From Aldrovandia affinis (taxonomy: Eukaryota > Chordata > Actinopteri > Notacanthiformes > Halosauridae), in assembly GCA_029706075.1 (NCBI GenBank), contig JAINUG010000328.1:1-64000 (forward strand): a stretch of DNA of 64,000 bases, given 5' to 3'. The notes under the pieces are model-generated. The model had not been told where the DNA came from, did not search any database, and was given only the letters and a program-made list of their open reading frames with translations. Shown here piece by piece: positions 10,359 to 20,690 of this stretch (its first letter is position 1; the number at the start of each line of letters is the position of its first letter). A program made the translations under genes and the position numbers.

Positions 10359-10985
10359 TGTTACGTGCAGTGAATGCAGACCTGGACCCAAATGCAGACT
10401 CGACGCGAAGTTGGAAATTGCACTCCTCACCGGAGGCGTTTAATAAACGAGGCAAATAAAAGTGACGGAAACAAGCCGTCAGAACACACACACAAAACAA
10501 CACACGAATAGCCGTGCGAAATAAAAGTGACGGAAAACAAGCCGTCAAAAAAACACACACAAAAACAACGCAAGAATAGCCGTGCGGCTACTAAACAAGA
10601 AAACGGATAACTGGCTAAAGCACAGACAAAATAAACAGGCAGATTCAGGATAGAAAATAAACGGGCAGATTCAGGAATTACGAGTAGACAGGAACAAGGG
10701 ACCAAACAAAAACAGTGCTAGAAACACTAGTACGCATTGGCAAGGAACTGAACGTGTGCTGGGTTTAAATAGGCAAAATGAATTAACTAATTGGGGCAGC
10801 GTGCAGAATGCAGGGGGAATGAATGTGACAGGCTGAAACATAACGAGGGAACATGAGACAGATTGCGGCGAAGCCGCGCCCGCAAAACAGACAACACAGG
10901 AGAACGCAAAACCAGACATGACACGCAAGGAACAAAGTGGCAGAAAAACACAAGGGAGGTGAACAGGGCGGACAGCGATGTAACA
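10359..10985 (-). repeat. Gypsy 3' LTR (sense orientation)
   Basis: A 627-bp LTR, partner of 15326-15955. Indels relative to it are mostly one-base changes in short homopolymers plus an AA and a TG. Confidence 0.95.
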
Positions 10986-10998
10986 GAACCCCCCCCTC
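10986..10998 (-). other. Gypsy polypurine tract
   Basis: On the minus strand, GAGGGGGGGGTTC directly precedes the 3' LTR (starting TGTTAC), the position and composition of a plus-strand primer tract. Confidence 0.8.
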
Positions 10999-11536
10999 AA
11001 CGGGAGCCTCCTGGCGACCCACCAGGCCTGTTCTTCTGAGGGTGGGTTCGGTGGAAGTCCCGAATGAGGGAAGGGTCGAGGATGAGCTGGCGGGAAACCC
11101 AGCTCCTCTCCTCGGGGCCATAACCTTCCCAGTCCACCAAATACTGGGCCCCGACCCCTGCGCCGAATGTCCAGGATGCGCCGGACGGTGTATGCTGGGG
11201 CGTTGTCGATGATCCGGGGGGGCGGAGGGGGAATGGCCGGAGGGCACAGTGGGCTGGTAGTGACAGGTTTGATCTTCGAGACGTGAAAGACGGGTGAATC
11301 TTGAGGGCTGGAGGGAGTTTGAGTTTGACGGCAGAGGGATTAATGAGTGACAGTACCTTGTACGGACCGATGTAACGTGGCTGTAGTTTCTTGGAGGTGG
11401 ACTGGAGGGGAATGTCAGTGGTGGAGAGCCAGACTTGTTGACCTGGAGAGTATTGGGGGCTGCGGTGCGGTGGTGGTCCGCCAGGCGTTGAGTGCGCGCG
11501 GTGGAGCGGCGGAGAGCGGAGCGGGTGTCCTCCCAA
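10997..11536 (-). pseudogene. Gypsy integrase C-terminus with chromodomain
   Basis: The open frame ends at 10997. It carries the integrase C-terminal SH3-like GPYKV-type segment ([20 protein letters not shown]) and then a chromodomain, [20 protein letters not shown], followed by [15 protein letters not shown]. The aromatic and WEGY positions typical of chromoviral chromodomains are present. In related elements this domain steers integration toward modified chromatin. It lies in a different frame from the integrase core because of an upstream frameshift. Confidence 0.92.
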
Positions 11537-11619
11537 TCCGATTACAGCGCCGGATGTGGGCCTGCACTGACGGGACGGAGATCTCCTCCTCCTGGGCCGG
11601 GAACAGGGGGGCTGATACC

Positions 11620-14381
11620 CTAGGGAACACTCGAGGGGGAGAGACCGGTGGCAGAGGTGGTTAGTGTATTATGTGCATACTCAACCCAGGGTAGCAGCTT
11701 GCTCCAGGAGGAGGGGTTCCGGTCTGTGATGCACCGCAGTGCAGTCCCCAGGTCTTGGTTGGCCCTCTCGGTCTGGCCATTCGTCTGGGGATGATAGCCG
11801 GAGGACAGGCTGACGGAGGCCCCCAGGGCCTGGCAAAACGATTTCCAGAATTGGGAGGAAAATTGGGGGCCACGGTCCGACACCACGTCGACGGGGATCC
11901 CGGGTTGCAGCGCACCACGTGCTGGACCAGGAGCTCAGCGGTCTCAGAGGCTGAGGGAAGCTTGGGAAGGGGAATGAAATGGACCGCCTTGGAGAACCGG
12001 TCGACGATGGTCAAAATGGTGTCATTACCTTCAGAGGGGGAGTCCACAGACGAAGTCCAGACCAATGTGACTCAAGGACGACCAGGGATGGGTAGGGGAC
12101 GGAGGAGACCGCTGGCGGGCTGATGGGATGCCTTGCTCCTGGCGCAGGTGGTGCAGGCCTGTACGAACGCCCGGGCATCCGCGGCCATGGACGGCCACCA
12201 AAAGCTGCGTCTGAGCAGCGACAAGGTGCGCTGGAACCCGGGTGGCAGGCCAGGCGGGAGGAGTGCGTCCACTGCAGGACCTGGGAACGGACAGAATCAG
12301 GGACAAACAGGTGAGGGCTGGGGTTGGGTCTGGGGTCAGGTTGAGTGGCCTGGGCCTCCCTAATCTGCCTCTCAATTCCCCAGGTTACAGCAGCAACCAC
12401 ACAGGAGGGGGACAGGATGGTGTCAGGGCTCGCTTGTCTGGCTTCGGAGGAGAACTGGCGGGAGAGAGCGTCGGGTTTGAGGTTACGGGATCCGGGTCTG
12501 TAGGTGATAGAGAAATTAAAGCGGCCAAAAAACAGTGCCCACCGGGCTTGGCGAGAACTGAGTCTCTTGGCCGACTGGATGTATGCCAGGTTCTTGTGGT
12601 CGGTCCAAACGATAAAAGGTTGTTCTGTTCCCTCCAACAGATGTCGCCACTCCTCCAATGCGAGCTTGACCGCCAGCAACTCCCGATTCCCTACATCGTA
12701 GTTGCGCTCGGCGGGGGACAGCCTACGAGAGTAGAAGGCGCAGGGATGTAGCTTCTGGTCCCTATCCGAGCGTTGGGACAAGATGGCCCCCACCCCGGAG
12801 TCCGAGGCATCCACCTCCACCACGAACTGACGAGAAGCATCGGGGTGGACCAAGACAGGAGCGGAAGTGAAGCGGTTCTTTAGGTCGCTGAAGGCGGCTT
12901 CTGCTCCAGGGGTCCAGGAGAAGGGGATGGATGGGGAGGTGAGTCGGGTGAGGGGTTCAGCAACCCTGCTGTAGTGCCGGATGAACCGCCGGTAAAGGTT
13001 TGCAAACCCCAGGAAACGTTGCAGTTCCTTTACCGACGATGGTTGAGGCCACTCCACCACCGCCTGGATCTTGGCCGGGTCTGGTCTTACCTGCCCACAC
13101 CCACGATGTACCCCAGGAAACTCACCGACGAGGCGTGGAATTCGCATTTTCTGCCTTGACAAACAGCTGGTTCTCCCACAACCTCTCCAAGACCTGCCGG
13201 ACATGGGTAGTGTGTTCCTGTAGGTTGCGGGAGAAAATTAAAATGTCGTCAAGGTAGACGAATACTGTGCGGTTGAGGAAGTCCCGAGCACATCGTTAAC
13301 CAACGCCTGGAACACTGCAGGGCGTTGGTAAGCCCGAATGGCATCACCAAATACTCGAAGTGGCCTAGGGGGTGTTAAATGCCGTCTTCCACTCGTCCCC
13401 CTCCCGGATTCGAACAAGGTGGTAGGCGTTTCTGAGGTCCAATTTGGAGAAGATAGTGGCCTCCTGTAGGGGTTCGAATGCGGAGTTGATGAGGGGTAGA
13501 GGGTATTTGTTTTTAACCGTGATGGTGTTGAGGTTGCGGTAGTCGATGCAGGGACGGAGTGACTTGTCCTTGGCCACGAAGAAGAACCCTGCACCGACTG
13601 GGGATGAGGAGGGTCGGATGATGCCTGCTGCCAGTGAGTCGTGAATATACGTCTCCATTGCTGCTCTCTCCGGTCGCGAGATGTTGAAGAGGTGACTGGA
13701 AGGCAGGGGAGCCCCGGGAAGCAGGTCGATGCCGCAGTCATAGGGCCTATGAGGGGGCAACGAAGAGCCTCGGCTCTTGCTGAACACCTCCGCCAAGTCG
13801 TGATACACGGGGGGAACCAAGGACAGGTCTGGAGGGACCAACCTGGCGGGAGGTGAAGCACCCTCCGCGGGTGCTCGAGCCGACTGAAGGCAAGTGGCGT
13901 GGCAGTAGGGACTCCAGCTCTGGACCTTGCTGGTGATCCAGTTCAGATGAGGGTTGTGGAGTTGGAGCCAGGGTTGGCCGAGAACCAGAGGGGACTGGGG
14001 TGAGGAGATGACCAGGAGCTGAATGGTCTCACGGTGGTTGCCGGAAAGGATGAGTTGTAGGGGTTCGGTGGTGTGTGTGACCTGGGCTAGGAGGTTCCCA
14101 TCCAGTCCGTGGGCCCGGAGAGGGACGGCAAGGGGACGAGTGGCGATGCCAGCCTGTCGCACTAGCTGGGCATCAATTAAATTACCATCCGCCCCGGAGT
14201 CCACTAGGGCGCGCAGCGACAGGGGTTGACGGTTCCAGTTGAGCGTGGCTTCCAACTGGAAACGAGACTGGGCGGTTGTGGAACACTCGGTGTGGCTCAC
14301 CAGAAGGCCCAGTCTTACTGGTGAGCCTTGGCTTTTGGTCGCGACGGACAGGTGACCAGGTAGTGGCCCGTGTTGCCACAA
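11620..14381 (-). pseudogene. pol: Gypsy pol: protease, RT, RNase H, integrase (multiple frameshifts)
   Basis: From the minus strand: the aspartic protease motif [12 protein letters not shown] lies near 14195; RT begins with the Gypsy-type [12 protein letters not shown] and [18 protein letters not shown] and reaches [12 protein letters not shown]. The frame breaks at 13365 after AFNTP. The catalytic YLDD box is at 13245-13256, in a different frame. RNase H follows near 12815 ([16 protein letters not shown], with [20 protein letters not shown]). The integrase has a zinc-binding region near 12230 and a DDE core in pieces: [22 protein letters not shown] and [11 protein letters not shown]. At least four frame changes separate these parts, so no full polyprotein can be made. 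Domain calls are firm. Whether the frameshifts are real decay or sequencing indels is open, given near-identical LTRs. Confidence 0.93.
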
Positions 14382-15309
14382 TAGAGGCAGACTCCCGCCC
14401 TGAGTCTCCGCTTGCGCTCCTCCTGGGAAAGGTGAGCTCTGCCCAGCTGCATGGGCTCTTCCGTCGCAAGCCCCGGGACGGGTCGTTGTTCGTTGGTTTG
14501 GGGTAGGAAGGAGGGGTCAAGATGAGATTGAGGAGAAGAGCTCGCTGGGGTGAGGTGACCGGTCCTCTCCCTCCGACGCTCCCGCAAGCGGTTATCAATC
14601 CTGATGGCAAGGGAAGCCAGAGCGTCGAGGGAGTCAGGGTAGTCCCTCGTAGCCAGCTCGTCCTTAACCGCCTCACCTAACCCGTTCTGGAAGGCCCCTC
14701 GTTCCAAGCGGATTCCGCCGCCAGGGTTCGGAACTCCACCGTGTACTCCGCCACGCTGCGGTCCCCCTGACGGAGATGGAACAAGCGCTGGGAGGCGTCC
14801 TTCCCACCCACCGGGTGATCAAAGACCTTCCTCAACTCTGCCACGAATGCGGAGTACTGGAAGCTGGCTGGGAGCTGGCTGTCCCAAATAGCAGTGGCCC
14901 AATCCAGCGCCTTACCCCCAAGGCAGCCCATGATGAAGGCGATCTTCGCTGGCTCAGAGCCGTATGAAGAGGGTTGTAGGCGGAAGATTAGGTCGCATTG
15001 CAAGAGGAACCCCTTGCAGTTCCCCAAATTGCCATAATAGCGATCCGGGTGGGGAATGCGGAGTTCCCTGGGTTGCCCAACCGGCCGGCTGGCAGGTGGT
15101 GATGACGCAGGGGGGTTGGCAGAGGCCGTCTGCTCCGGAAGAGGGACGCCGGGGCGGAGTTGGGACACTTGTTCCCCCAACTGAGAGATATGGCAGTTCA
15201 GATCCCTCAGTGCCTCCATCGTCCCCTTTATGTGCTGCTCCTGCTGGTTCATGCGAGCCTCTTGGCAGGCAAGTTGGTGTTGGAGCGCAGCCGAGTCCGC
15301 TGGGTCCAT
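14315..15309 (-). pseudogene. gag: Gypsy gag (frameshifted)
   Basis: The structural protein starts at the ATG at 15309 (MDPADSAALQHQ). A coiled-coil-like Gln/Glu-rich N-terminus (about residues 5-50) and a Pro/Ala-rich linker precede the retrotransposon gag core (PDRYYGNLGNCKGFLLQC, FIMGCLGGKALDWATAIW, HLRQGDRSVAEYTVEFRTLA). A frameshift near 14690 interrupts this. The frame resumes with NGLGEAVKDELATRD and ends at 14315 after a zinc knuckle, [15 protein letters not shown], a C-x2-C-x4-H-x4-C form. The following pol frame overlaps gag by up to 66 nt in the -1 frame. This is the arrangement of sushi-type elements, although I see no canonical slippery heptamer in the overlap. Confidence 0.92.
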
Positions 15310-15325
15310 CGTGGCCAATGCGTTC

Positions 15326-15955
15326 TGTTACGTGCAGTGAATGCAGACCTGGACCCAAATGCAGACTCGACGCGAAGTTGGAAATTGCACTCCTCACCGG
15401 AGGCGTTTAATAAACGAGGCAAATAAAAGTGACGGAAACAAGCCGTCAGAACACACACACAAAACAACACACGAATAGCCGTGCGAAATAAAAGTGACGG
15501 AAAACAAGCCGTCAAAAACACACACAAAAACAACGCAAGAATAGCCGTGCGGCTACTAAACAAGAAAACGGATAACTGGCTAAAGCACAGACAAAATAAA
15601 CGGGCAGATTCAGGATAGAAAATAAACGGGCAGATTCAGGAATTACGGGTAGACAGGAACAAGGGACCAAACAAAAACAGTGCTAGAAACACTAGTACGC
15701 ATTGGCAAGGAACTGAACGTGTGCTGGGTTTAAATAGGCAAAATGAATTAACTAATTGGGGCAGCGTGCAGAATGTGCAGGGGGAATGAATGTGACAGGC
15801 TGAAACATAACGAGGGAACATGAAACAGATCGCGGCGAAGCCGCGCCCCGCAAAACAGACAACACAGGGAGAACGCAAAAACCAGACATGACACGCAAGG
15901 AACAAAGTGGCAGAAAAACACAAGGGAGGTGAACAGGGCGGACAGCGATGTAACA
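15326..15955 (-). repeat. Gypsy 5' LTR (sense orientation)
   Basis: This 630-bp LTR starts TGTTAC and ends GTAACA. It contains a tandem duplication of about 67 bp (units near 15414 and 15484) with the shared block AATAAAAGTGACGGAAA. No clear primer-binding site matching a common tRNA is visible just inside it. Confidence 0.95.
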
Positions 15956-16540
15956 GCGTGCTCCCTGTGCCACTCACCTAATTAGTTATGCTGCCCTAGA
16001 TTACTTCTGCTGGTGCAAAAGTGTTATCACTACTCTTCCCCCTGATCCGGTGTGATATTTATCATAGTCATAATTTCACCTTTCCTCTTTTCTCCCCGGC
16101 TTCGTGGCACCTGCCCGGAGCTCACCTGCCCCAGAGTCAACCCCCCACCCCTGCCATGTGTTAGCCGGATGCCGCTGGCCCAGACCCTAGCTGCTGGTTC
16201 CATCCCCCACCCTGCCCTGGTATCTGGAGGGATGAGGTCCACCCCACTCCTACACTTAGAATGCCCTTCCGGTGGTCTGTTATGCCACATGAGCCTCAAG
16301 GACTATTTGTGTTGTTTTTCTCTGTATCCCTCAATTTTCCAGGAGTTCATCTCGACCGCCTTTTAAGGGGTCAGGGAATAATTTTCCAGTCTCCCACATT
16401 GGCTCCAATGGTTTTCTGGTTTTTTGATTCCCTCTGGAAAATGCCAACTGTGAAGCGCTGTGTGACAACCTGTTTGTAAATGGCGCTATACAAAAATAAA
16501 GATTGATTGATTGATTAATGTTAAGATGTGGAGTGTGTGT

Positions 16541-16577
16541 CGGGACAGTGCGTTCTACAGAGTTCTACCCTGTCCCG
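16541..16577 (+). other. Hairpin, right part of the LTR-type element
   Basis: CGGGACAG pairs with CTGTCCCG. A second hairpin, CCCCGAAAGGGG with a GAAA tetraloop, is at 16649-16660. Both lie on the same presumed transcript as the 7SL-like segment. Confidence 0.7.
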
Positions 16578-16846
16578 TTAAGTGTTCATGTGTGTTGGAT
16601 GTATGAGAGTGGTGCGGAAAGCCGCTGACTGTGTGTTTGTTGTGTGTTCCCCGAAAGGGGATTCCCCCCTCGGAGGAGGCAGGGCTTTCATTTATTGTTT
16701 GTTTATTTTAGTTTCTTAATTTAGTTAATTGTTTTTGCCCGAAAGCTTCGTGGCAAGTAGGGTGAAGACTTTGTGTTTGTGTTTGTTTTATTTTAACCTT
16801 CTCTCCCACTGTCTCTCTCCTGTGTCTGGGGGGAGAGACAGAAAAA

Positions 16847-16852
16847 AATAAA
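16847..16852 (+). promoter_or_regulatory. Poly(A) signal of the LTR-type element
   Basis: AATAAA lies 95 bp before the right end of the element, on the same strand as the TATA-like box. Role inferred. Confidence 0.5.
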
Positions 16853-16952
16853 GATCCGGTCTGTAGACCGGCAAACCCCACTCCTCTGCCAGTTCTTACC
16901 ATCAGCTGCTCTGCTCCAGTCCAGGGATTGTCACGTGGCGTGTGACAATTAC

Positions 16953-17085
16953 ATTTCAATTAAATTGTATTTTTATAGCGCTTTTTACAGAGCACTGTCA
17001 CAAAGACTCTTTACAGGAAACGGAACATATGAAAACAGGAAAATACCACGTATAAATATACAAATAAAATTGAATTGATGGTGAC
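16953..17085 (-). repeat. LINE 3' end fragment
   Basis: On the minus strand this reads AAAAAGCGCTATAAAAATAC and continues to an ATTTAATTGAAAT tail, the 3' end of a common fish LINE. The 18785-18890 fragment may belong to the same family. Confidence 0.5.
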
Positions 17086-17192
17086 AACCCAATGGCCATT
17101 ATGAGTGAAAACTTGATAGTCATCCTGGATAGACACATTATTTTATCCATAATTTTATCCAACTATTGTCAGCTCTACATCATTAAAGCTCT

Positions 17193-17423
17193 ACACTACA
17201 ATATTATACCTGTATAGCACTATAGTATAATTATACCTGTACACTACAATATTATACCTGTACAGCGCTATAGTATCATTATACGCACACACTACAATAT
17301 TATAACTCTACAGCACTGCAGTATCATAATACCTGTACACTACAATATTATACCTCTACAGCACTGCAGTATCATTATACCCGTAAACTACAATATTATA
17401 TACCTCTACAGCACTGCAGTATC
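17193..17423. repeat. Minisatellite, 48-49 bp unit, nearly 5 copies
   Basis: CACTACAATATTATA recurs at intervals of 48-49 bp from 17193, alternating with CAGCACTGCAGTATCAT-type blocks. Confidence 0.9.
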
Positions 17424-18784
17424 GGCACTGCAGCTAACTTTAACAAATCCAAATGAAGAATGCAGAGTAGGTGGGAGCACATGCAGGCTTTCTATAGCAG
17501 CATACAATTCAGCACAAACCACTGGCATATTGGATCGAATATTGAGCTAAAACTAACAAGGATTTCTGTGATGGACAAGGGAATGCGTTCAAACAAATCA
17601 AAATGAGAACCGTATAAAGATGCCTGAATAACCTAATAAAGGCAACGTTTTTATTGTTAAACCAGTTTCTATTTCTCAATCATTCAGCAACAAAACAAAC
17701 TGTGTCCTGCGTCCCGACAGATGTACGATTGGGACTCTGTCCGTCCCGATAATTAGCCTGACATGAAATTTCGGCTGCTGAAAATAATTATTAATCCAAT
17801 AAAAATGATAGATTTCTGGGTCTTTAGAACTTGGGTTAATATATCTGCTAGCTGCGCTTAAAGGATTTTAGCAGATTTTTTCACAGATTCGTTGTTGCTG
17901 ATTAACGTCTGGGGCTCAGGCAATCTGTTTTAACACTTCAGTAGGAGATGTGTTGTGTTTTTGTACTCTTGAGCAGCGTTTAAACCGTTATCCTCTTAAC
18001 CTCTTAACTGCAGAACATAACTGGCCATTGCCTGCCATTATCTTCATATTTAAAAGATTAATGTTTATCTGATGTGAGATCAACGTTTCAACAGCAGAAA
18101 TTTGGGCACAAGAACAATTCTTTGGAGCTACTGCACTTTAGCATACAATTGTCAGGTGGCCCAAAAACCATAATTTTCCTTTAGAGGTTATATATGTATT
18201 TGTTATTATTATTATTATATGTATGTTTTATTTGTATATTATTACTTATATTGTTATTAATTCAATAATACAATTCTCATGAATGCTTTACAGTGAATGG
18301 GGAAACTCCCCTGAACCAACACTGATGTGTAGCCCCATGCTGCCTATACTGTATTTGTGTACTGAACCTAAAACCAGGTATTCTCAATACTTTAGACACA
18401 CAGTTACTTCCATATCTCTGAGAATGTAATGTATGAACTCCATCTTTCAGAATATAATGGCAGTGTATCACACTACAATGGCATTGTTACTTGACATTCA
18501 TTTGACAGCGTGATAAAGTGGCCATGCCTGCATGGTGTTGTGTGCATCAGGGAAAATGATAATGAGCCCACTTTTCACAACTTTGTAAAAATAAAAATGA
18601 CAAAAATAAATATTTAAAAAAATGTTTTCATTACACTACATATGAAGTGATGAAGTGATGAAGTTAAGGCGCCTTGCGTTCAGCACACTGAATCCTGGCT
18701 AGTGGTGGTTTGAGTCCATGTCCTTCAAGTCAGACTCAAATGTCACTTCACAGCAGATGCCGGCCCGAACCCCAAGTAAGGCAA
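17424..18784. other. Mostly single-copy spacer
   Basis: No gene recognised. The stretch 17690-17960 is not obviously repetitive and has homeodomain-like AATTATTAATCC blocks, so it is worth a conservation check. A short TGAAGTGA repeat is at 18642-18666. Confidence 0.4.
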
Positions 18785-18890
18785 GCCTAGGGCAACAGTG
18801 GCAAGGAAAAACTCCCCAGGTGGAACACATAGGAAGAAACTTTGGGAGGAACCAGACCCAAGAGGGGGAGCCCATCCTTCTCTGGCTGGC
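18785..18890 (+). repeat. Fish LINE-associated repeat fragment
   Basis: CAACAGTGGCAAGGAAAAAC, then GGAAGAAACTTTGGGAGGAA and CCCATCCTTCTCTGG, follow a well-known dispersed fish repeat usually linked to LINE 3' regions. Strand given is that of the motif as written. Confidence 0.6.
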
Positions 18891-19028
18891 TCAGGGTCTG
18901 AGTTTGTAATGACCCACAGCAGTTAATGAGTCCATATGAAAAACTATTTGAATTCAAATTGTTCCAAATAAGATAGATAGTGATGGTCAATGAAGCGGTG
19001 CGGGACTGGTTAAGTGGGAGGCAGCTGA

Positions 19029-19250
19029 ACATTTTACATTCACATTTTAGGCATTTAGCAGACACTCTTATCCAGAGCAACGTACACAGTTCCCATGCAA
19101 TCCATTTATACAGTTGGATATTTTACTGAAGCAATTCAGGTTAAGTACCTTGCTCAAGGGTACAACGGCAATGTCCCCACCTGGGAATCGATCCTGCAAC
19201 CTTTGCGTTACAAGCCAAGTTCCTTAACCATTATGCTAACACTGCCGCCC
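19029..19250 (-). repeat. tRNA-SINE family S1
   Basis: On the minus strand: tRNA-like head with a GGTTGCAGGATCGATTCCC B-box, the central CCTTGAGCAAGGTACTTAACC block typical of vertebrate V-type SINEs, and an L2/UnaL2-type tail. Nearly full length. Confidence 0.85.
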
Positions 19251-20439
19251 ACTGAAGGTGGGGAGCTAGGACGGATAGATGGACACACAGCTGGACGGCG
19301 GGTTCGGGCGATGCAGCAGGCTGGGGGCAGAAGACAGAAGGAAGTACAGGCAAGTAGGGAATGCAAACTCTGTCTGCTTCTGTTGAGCCCACTGCACTCT
19401 TCCTCATCAGAGCTGACTGGAGGGTTTCTCACAGAGTCATACTGTAGCCGCCTCACTAATAGTCCGGTGTCCCGATGGGCTCCTCACTGGGCTGCAAGTA
19501 CTTGAGCGTAGTGGAAATTGCCCTTGCTCTTGGCCAGCACAGGTTCAGAATCTTTATTCTGGAGCTGTACCAGCATTACGGGGTCCCTGGAGACCTTTGC
19601 CTGCAGAGGTCTGCCTGGTGGTTTGTGGGTCTCCTTCTTATAGCGCGTGAGTACATGTAGACTTGAATCAATGGTTAGAATCAAACAAAGTTTGAGGAAG
19701 ATTGTGTTGATCATCGGTCATGTGTTTGGACTCTGTCTTGGTGTTGTTTTTTTCCCCTTTGGTTAATCTTGATTGATTATTGGATTTTCTTGATGAGTGG
19801 TCTTCTTCTACCTCTGATGTTTTTTTATTTTGCTCTGTCATGCCACATCAGTATGCTGGTATAGGAGCCATATGCACTGTATGTACAGTCAACACAATTA
19901 TACACTGTTCAAAGACAGAACCAAAAAATTATAATAACATATTCCACTATTGTGTTACATTGCGCTGTTTTATGAATTCTTTATTGATTTCTGAATTAAA
20001 TTATGCCGGTTTTCATATTTGGTACACTAAAACATATCATTATATTTTTTTCAAATCATACCATCATCGGGCCACATGAAAACAGCTGGAGGGCTGCCAC
20101 ACATACAGATATACAGGTTAAACATGTGGGTTTCCCTCACACACTAACCTGATTGTACTCCCTTGTGTTTCCTATGGTCCAGCTCTGTTCCTCTCTCCTT
20201 CTATCACCAGCGCCTCGCATCATTCTCTCTCACCATACAGCTAGCAATATCGGACATTTGAGTGGTACAGAAGTGGCCAGCTCTCTTCCTCAATGATTGT
20301 TTCTGACAATTAGCCTAACTTTGCACCCTGGAAAAGGAACCAAAGACTTCACTTTAACCGTGAACAGTTGTGAGACACTGCAAGAAAAGACGTCGCGACC
20401 GGACTTCCCACCTCTCTTAGCCCAGCATGCATCGACCCC
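19251..20439. other. Spacer without recognised gene
   Basis: Only short frames occur here, none resembling known proteins. No tandem repeats noted. Confidence 0.4.
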
Positions 20440-20690
20440 GCCGAACCTTGCCTCACCGTACGAAAACTCAAGACCTTGTCTTCACCAGGAACTGCACCTC
20501 GTCAAACCTTACAGTATCTCCTTTATATGTGTCCGACCATTGCTTTCTGTCTTTTTCCCTCCCTCTCCCCTCTGTACCCAAACCCTCTTCAGGCTTTGGT
20601 TATCTCACGTAAATTCACTTTTTGTAAGTCGCTCTAGATAAGAGCATTTGCTACATTTCTGATACTGTATATAAAATGTAATTGTAATGT
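20440..20690 (+). mobile_element. Internally deleted L2 fragment
   Basis: The 5' part encodes DLVFTRNCTSSNLTVSPLYV and SDHCFLSFSLPLPSVPKPS, the end of the L2 endonuclease (compare 5640-5740). It jumps directly to the 3' tail (TTGTAAGTCGCTCTAGATAA and TGTAA repeats), omitting all of the reverse transcriptase. Confidence 0.8.

Larger units (their letters stand above)
10359..15955 (-). mobile_element. Gypsy LTR retrotransposon with chromodomain (chromovirus, sushi-like)
   Basis: The 5597-bp element lies on the minus strand between perfect GCGTG duplications (10354-10358 and 15956-15960). Its two long terminal repeats (627 and 630 bp) differ, by hand alignment, at 4 substitutions (all transitions) and 5 small indels, so the insertion is recent. 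Order on the minus strand is LTR, gag with CCHC knuckle, protease, reverse transcriptase, RNase H, integrase, chromodomain, purine tract, LTR. The domain order and chromodomain put it among Ty3/Gypsy chromoviruses. Several frameshifts break the reading frames. It interrupts the LINE at 9592-16515. Confidence 0.95.
9592..16515 (+). mobile_element. Second LINE (CR1/L2 group, Rex1-like), 5'-truncated, split by Gypsy
   Basis: The LINE body is 9592-10358 plus 15961-16515, with the Gypsy element between. It is flanked by TAATGTT (9585-9591 and 16516-16522) and ends in a (GATT)n tail after AAATGGCGCTATACAAA, a 3' end common among fish CR1/Rex1-like LINEs. It is truncated within the C-terminal part of the reverse transcriptase. 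Clade assignment is tentative. Confidence 0.82.
8352..16947 (+). mobile_element. LTR-type retroelement with 7SL-like and hairpin-rich leader (hosts nested LINE and Gypsy)
   Basis: The element starts TGTGGAGG and ends GTGTGACA, with a perfect 5-bp duplication ATTAC on both sides (8347-8351 and 16948-16952). This is the TG...CA plus 5-bp signature of an LTR or LTR-retroelement. With the nested LINE/Gypsy (9592-16522) removed it is about 1.66 kb. A related 534-bp copy at 39724-40257 has the same termini and its own 5-bp duplication, but lacks about 1.1 kb of the middle. The left 340 bp has a conserved foldback (8418-8510). A TATA-like box is at 8686. Transcript-like sequence follows, with a 7SL-like segment and many hairpins, and AATAAA is at 16847. 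No protein is encoded. It may be a solo LTR of a large element or a short non-autonomous retroelement; I cannot decide. Confidence 0.78.

Noticed and set aside
12242-12751. Long plus-strand open frames across the Gypsy element (also 14964-15410)
   Set aside because: They are opposite the pol and gag genes, which have clear domain motifs on the minus strand.
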